DNA of 6,854 nt from Candidatus Altarchaeales archaeon A3 (GTDB lineage: Archaea; Altiarchaeota; Altiarchaeia; Altiarchaeales; Altiarchaeaceae). The DNA lies in the NCBI GenBank assembly GCA_002083985.1, contig MTER01000039.1, forward strand, positions 1-6,854, read 5' to 3'. This document shows positions 5,430 through 6,854 of this stretch, one piece after another (the stretch's first letter is position 1; every line of letters begins with the position of its first letter). The translations under genes and the position numbers were made by a program. The notes under the pieces are model-generated. The model was not told the DNA's origin. It was given only the letters and a program-made list of their open reading frames with translations, and made no database searches.

Positions 5430-6080
5430 ATGAAAATAGAAGCAGTAATCTTTGACATGGATGGAGTAATTGTAGATAGCGAGAGATACTTTCCGGTTTT
5501 GGAAAAAGAATGGTTTTTATCTTTAGTTGGAATATGGACAGAAGAGTGTCAGGCAAATATTACCGGAAGAAGTGCAAGCGATATTTACAAGGTATTAAAG
5601 GAGCAATACAATTTAAAGATTGCTAAAAATTTATTCCTGAAACAATACGACGAAATAGCAAAAGATATCTATGAAAATAAATGTGAGCTTACACAAAATT
5701 TCATCAATGTTGCAGATAAATTGAGGGAGAAAAATTTAAAAATTGCATTAGTTTCTTCATCTCCATATTCGTGGATAGAAATGATGCTTAAAAGATTTAA
5801 AATAAGGGATAAATTTGATGTTATTATAAGTGCAGACGAACTTAACGGCGAAGGAAAACCATCTCCTGCGATATATCTACATTCGGCAAAAATTTTAAAT
5901 TTAAATCCTGAGAATTGCATCGTTATAGAGGATTCAAAAAACGGAATTGCTTCTGCAAAAAATGCAAATATGTTTTGTATCGGATTTAGAAACGGGATTA
6001 ATGAGAATCAGGACTTAAGTAAGGCAGATAAGGTAATTTACGATTTAAGTGAAATTTTGTCAATGGATATTTTTGATTAA
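5430..6080 (+). CDS. HAD-superfamily phosphatase/phosphomutase, beta-phosphoglucomutase-like
   Basis: This 216-residue soluble enzyme belongs to the haloacid dehalogenase superfamily, subfamily I, which uses an aspartyl-phosphate intermediate to hydrolyse or move phosphate on small sugars or glycolate. All four motifs are intact: motif I DMDGVIVDSE with nucleophile Asp9 and acid/base Asp11, motif II VSSSP with Ser109, motif III Lys143 in GEGKPSP, and motif IV IEDSKNG with Glu167 and Asp168. Residues about 17-85 form the helical cap, with the substrate-side TGRS at 45-48. Close families are beta-phosphoglucomutase, phosphoglycolate phosphatase and 2-deoxyglucose-6-phosphate phosphatase; the exact substrate cannot be read from sequence. 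The ATG lies 6 nt after the tRNA-Thr gene with no ribosome-binding site, so translation probably starts from a nearly leaderless mRNA left after tRNA 3' cleavage. It ends in TAA, converging on a decayed minus-strand frame one base away. Confidence 0.92.
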   Translation: MKIEAVIFDMDGVIVDSERYFPVLEKEWFLSLVGIWTEECQANITGRSASDIYKVLKEQYNLKIAKNLFLKQYDEIAKDIYENKCELTQNFINVADKLREKNLKIALVSSSPYSWIEMMLKRFKIRDKFDVIISADELNGEGKPSPAIYLHSAKILNLNPENCIVIEDSKNGIASAKNANMFCIGFRNGINENQDLSKADKVIYDLSEILSMDIFD

Positions 6081-6081
6081 C

Positions 6082-6294
6082 TCATACACCCGTAACAATT
6101 TGAGCAGTTAAAGCAAAGGCGTCAAATAAATTTATATCTGCATTTTTGTTTCCAGCAAATTTATAATAACTTTTTCCATATTCATCCTAATTACTTAACT
6201 CTGTTAAATTTTTCTCTCCGCTTAAATATTCAGGCATTTCAACTACATCACAGATGCCTGTTGCTTTCGGTTGTTTGAACGTCTTAAATTTCCT
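6082..6294 (-). pseudogene. Decayed 3' gene fragment with in-frame TAG, family unknown
   Basis: The minus strand reads as plausible protein for 35 codons (FKQPKATGICDVVEMPEYLSG and on to LTELSN), meets an in-frame TAG at 6187-6189, then continues for 34 codons (DEYGKSYYKFAGNKNADINL, then FDAFALTAQIVTGV) to a TGA at 6082-6084. Good amino-acid texture on both sides of one stop suggests a single C-terminal coding region broken by a nonsense mutation. No start is visible; the frame opens just inside the end of the neighbouring frame at 6284. I do not recognise the family. Read-through of TAG is an alternative but less likely, given the missing 5' end. Confidence 0.4.
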
Positions 6295-6709
6295 TTAAAA
6301 TTTCTCTGACTGCGAGCAAATCAATCCTTGATTGCGGCCTCATAAGTCCTTTTTTCGGATCAACAAATAAGATGTTTTTATTGACAAAAAATGTTTTTGA
6401 GATTTCATCGCATTCATCGGTGTTTATTACTTCGGAGTCCTTAAATTTTTTCAATACATTGATAAGGTCTTCATATTTCACCTTCAACTATTCTTTATCA
6501 ATAGTAACTTTCACATTCAGTTCCCTGACTTTATTCATGATCGTCTTCAATCGTGTCTTTCTAAATAAAATTTCATCGGCAATAAATTCTTTTTTGTTTG
6601 CGGCAAATATAAATTTTACGGGCAATAATGGTTTTCCGCCAAAATGATTCCATGCTAATTCCTGTGCTTCCCTGCTAATGTTATGCTTTTCTAAAAATTT
6701 GGTGCTCAT
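6284..6709 (-). pseudogene. C-terminal remnant of an archaeal AAA ATPase, interrupted by TAG
   Basis: A single reading frame runs from ATG at 6707-6709 to TAA at 6284-6286, broken once by TAG at 6488-6490, giving 73 plus 67 residues. The next in-frame start after the TAG is TTG, directly adjoining it. The first part (FLEKHNISREAQELAWNHFG followed by GKPLLPVK) resembles the helical part after the nucleotide-binding core of archaeal ATPases, where a GG-P motif is usual. The second part ends in NILFVDPKKGLMRPQSRIDL, then LAVREIL, which recalls the C-terminal end of those proteins. The Walker A and B region is absent: upstream the frame opens only to 6727 and then meets TAA. It is therefore a 5'-truncated, nonsense-bearing remnant. 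The family call is from memory and moderate; two tiny genes are possible but unlikely. Confidence 0.45.
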
Positions 6710-6772
6710 CCCTTTAAATTGGGATAATTAATTTGAGGGATATATTTTAAAAATATGTTAAAAAGTATATTA

Positions 6773-6854
6773 GACATGTTGCAAAATAACTTTTTCACCT
6801 TTAAATTTTATTAATTTTAACCTCACTTCGTTCGGATATTTTAAAATCTTTGCG
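6773..6854 (+). mobile_element. TA-flanked inverted-repeat element, long form (copy 3, cut by window end)
   Basis: From TA at 6771-6772 through the last base, this is identical to 3291-3374 (84 nt including the TA), so the same 114-bp element begins here in the same orientation. The right inverted repeat lies outside the window. The element starts 43 bp beyond the TAA that closes the ATPase remnant upstream, so its insertion is not what removed the missing N-terminus unless further deletion followed. Confidence 0.6.
6821..6854 (-). repeat. Hairpin unit 3 again, partial
   Basis: The tail CCTCACTTCGTTCGGA (plus strand, 6821-6836) and the first arm and loop of the stem (6842-6853) repeat those at 3341-3373 exactly; the second arm is beyond the window apart from its first base. 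Confidence 0.4.

Noticed and set aside
5669..5920. Minus-strand open frame opposite the HAD phosphatase
   Set aside because: The plus-strand gene has all four catalytic motifs; the antisense frame has no family features.
3293..6854. Composite transposon made of copies 2 and 3 around argS and the phosphatase
   Set aside because: The elements encode no transposase, and the enclosed genes include an essential synthetase and a tRNA with no cargo character. Direct repeats of a common small element are enough to explain the layout.

Overview
The window is strongly A+T-rich (about 70% by eye) and looks archaeal. The arginyl-tRNA synthetase has archaeal-type motifs (HIGR, FSTRKGN). The tRNA-Thr has no encoded CCA and a U at the discriminator position. 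No intact gene has a visible Shine-Dalgarno sequence, and a decayed gene at the right end resembles the C-terminal part of archaeal-type AAA ATPases. I cannot name the lineage; a low-GC euryarchaeon or a DPANN-type archaeon would both fit.

Layout, left to right. Positions 1-949 hold no intact gene. They contain an A+T palindrome, two short terminal-inverted-repeat elements of different kinds (300-406 and 513-583), two tandem hairpin units (588-627 and 630-674), a short broken reading frame (586-783, minus), and a third small TA-flanked inverted-repeat element (850-928). Three intact minus-strand genes follow: an AEC-family permease (950-1876), a malic enzyme (2112-3260) and arginyl-tRNA synthetase (3460-5166). 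A second, longer copy of the TA-flanked element (3293-3406) lies between argS and the malic enzyme gene, 32 bp from the malic enzyme ATG. On the plus strand, tRNA-Thr(CGU) (5352-5423) is followed after only 6 nt by a HAD-family phosphatase gene (5430-6080). The right end (6082-6729, minus) carries two decayed reading frames, each with an in-frame TAG. A third copy of the TA-flanked element starts at 6773 and is cut by the window end.

How the genes fit together. The intact genes are housekeeping or metabolic: translation (argS, tRNA-Thr), malate-pyruvate metabolism, organic-anion or similar small-molecule transport, and a small phosphatase. The permease lies downstream of the malic enzyme gene on the same strand, and this permease family includes malate transporters. 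A functional link is possible, but a 235-bp gap with a T8 tract separates them. I see no defence system, CRISPR array or intact transposase.

The most unusual content is outside the genes. A small mobile-element family exists in a 79-bp form and a 114-bp form; the longer form carries an internal hairpin unit that also occurs elsewhere in the window. The palindromic word AAATTT is very dense. The tRNA and the phosphatase gene are arranged so that tRNA 3' processing would itself create a nearly leaderless mRNA.
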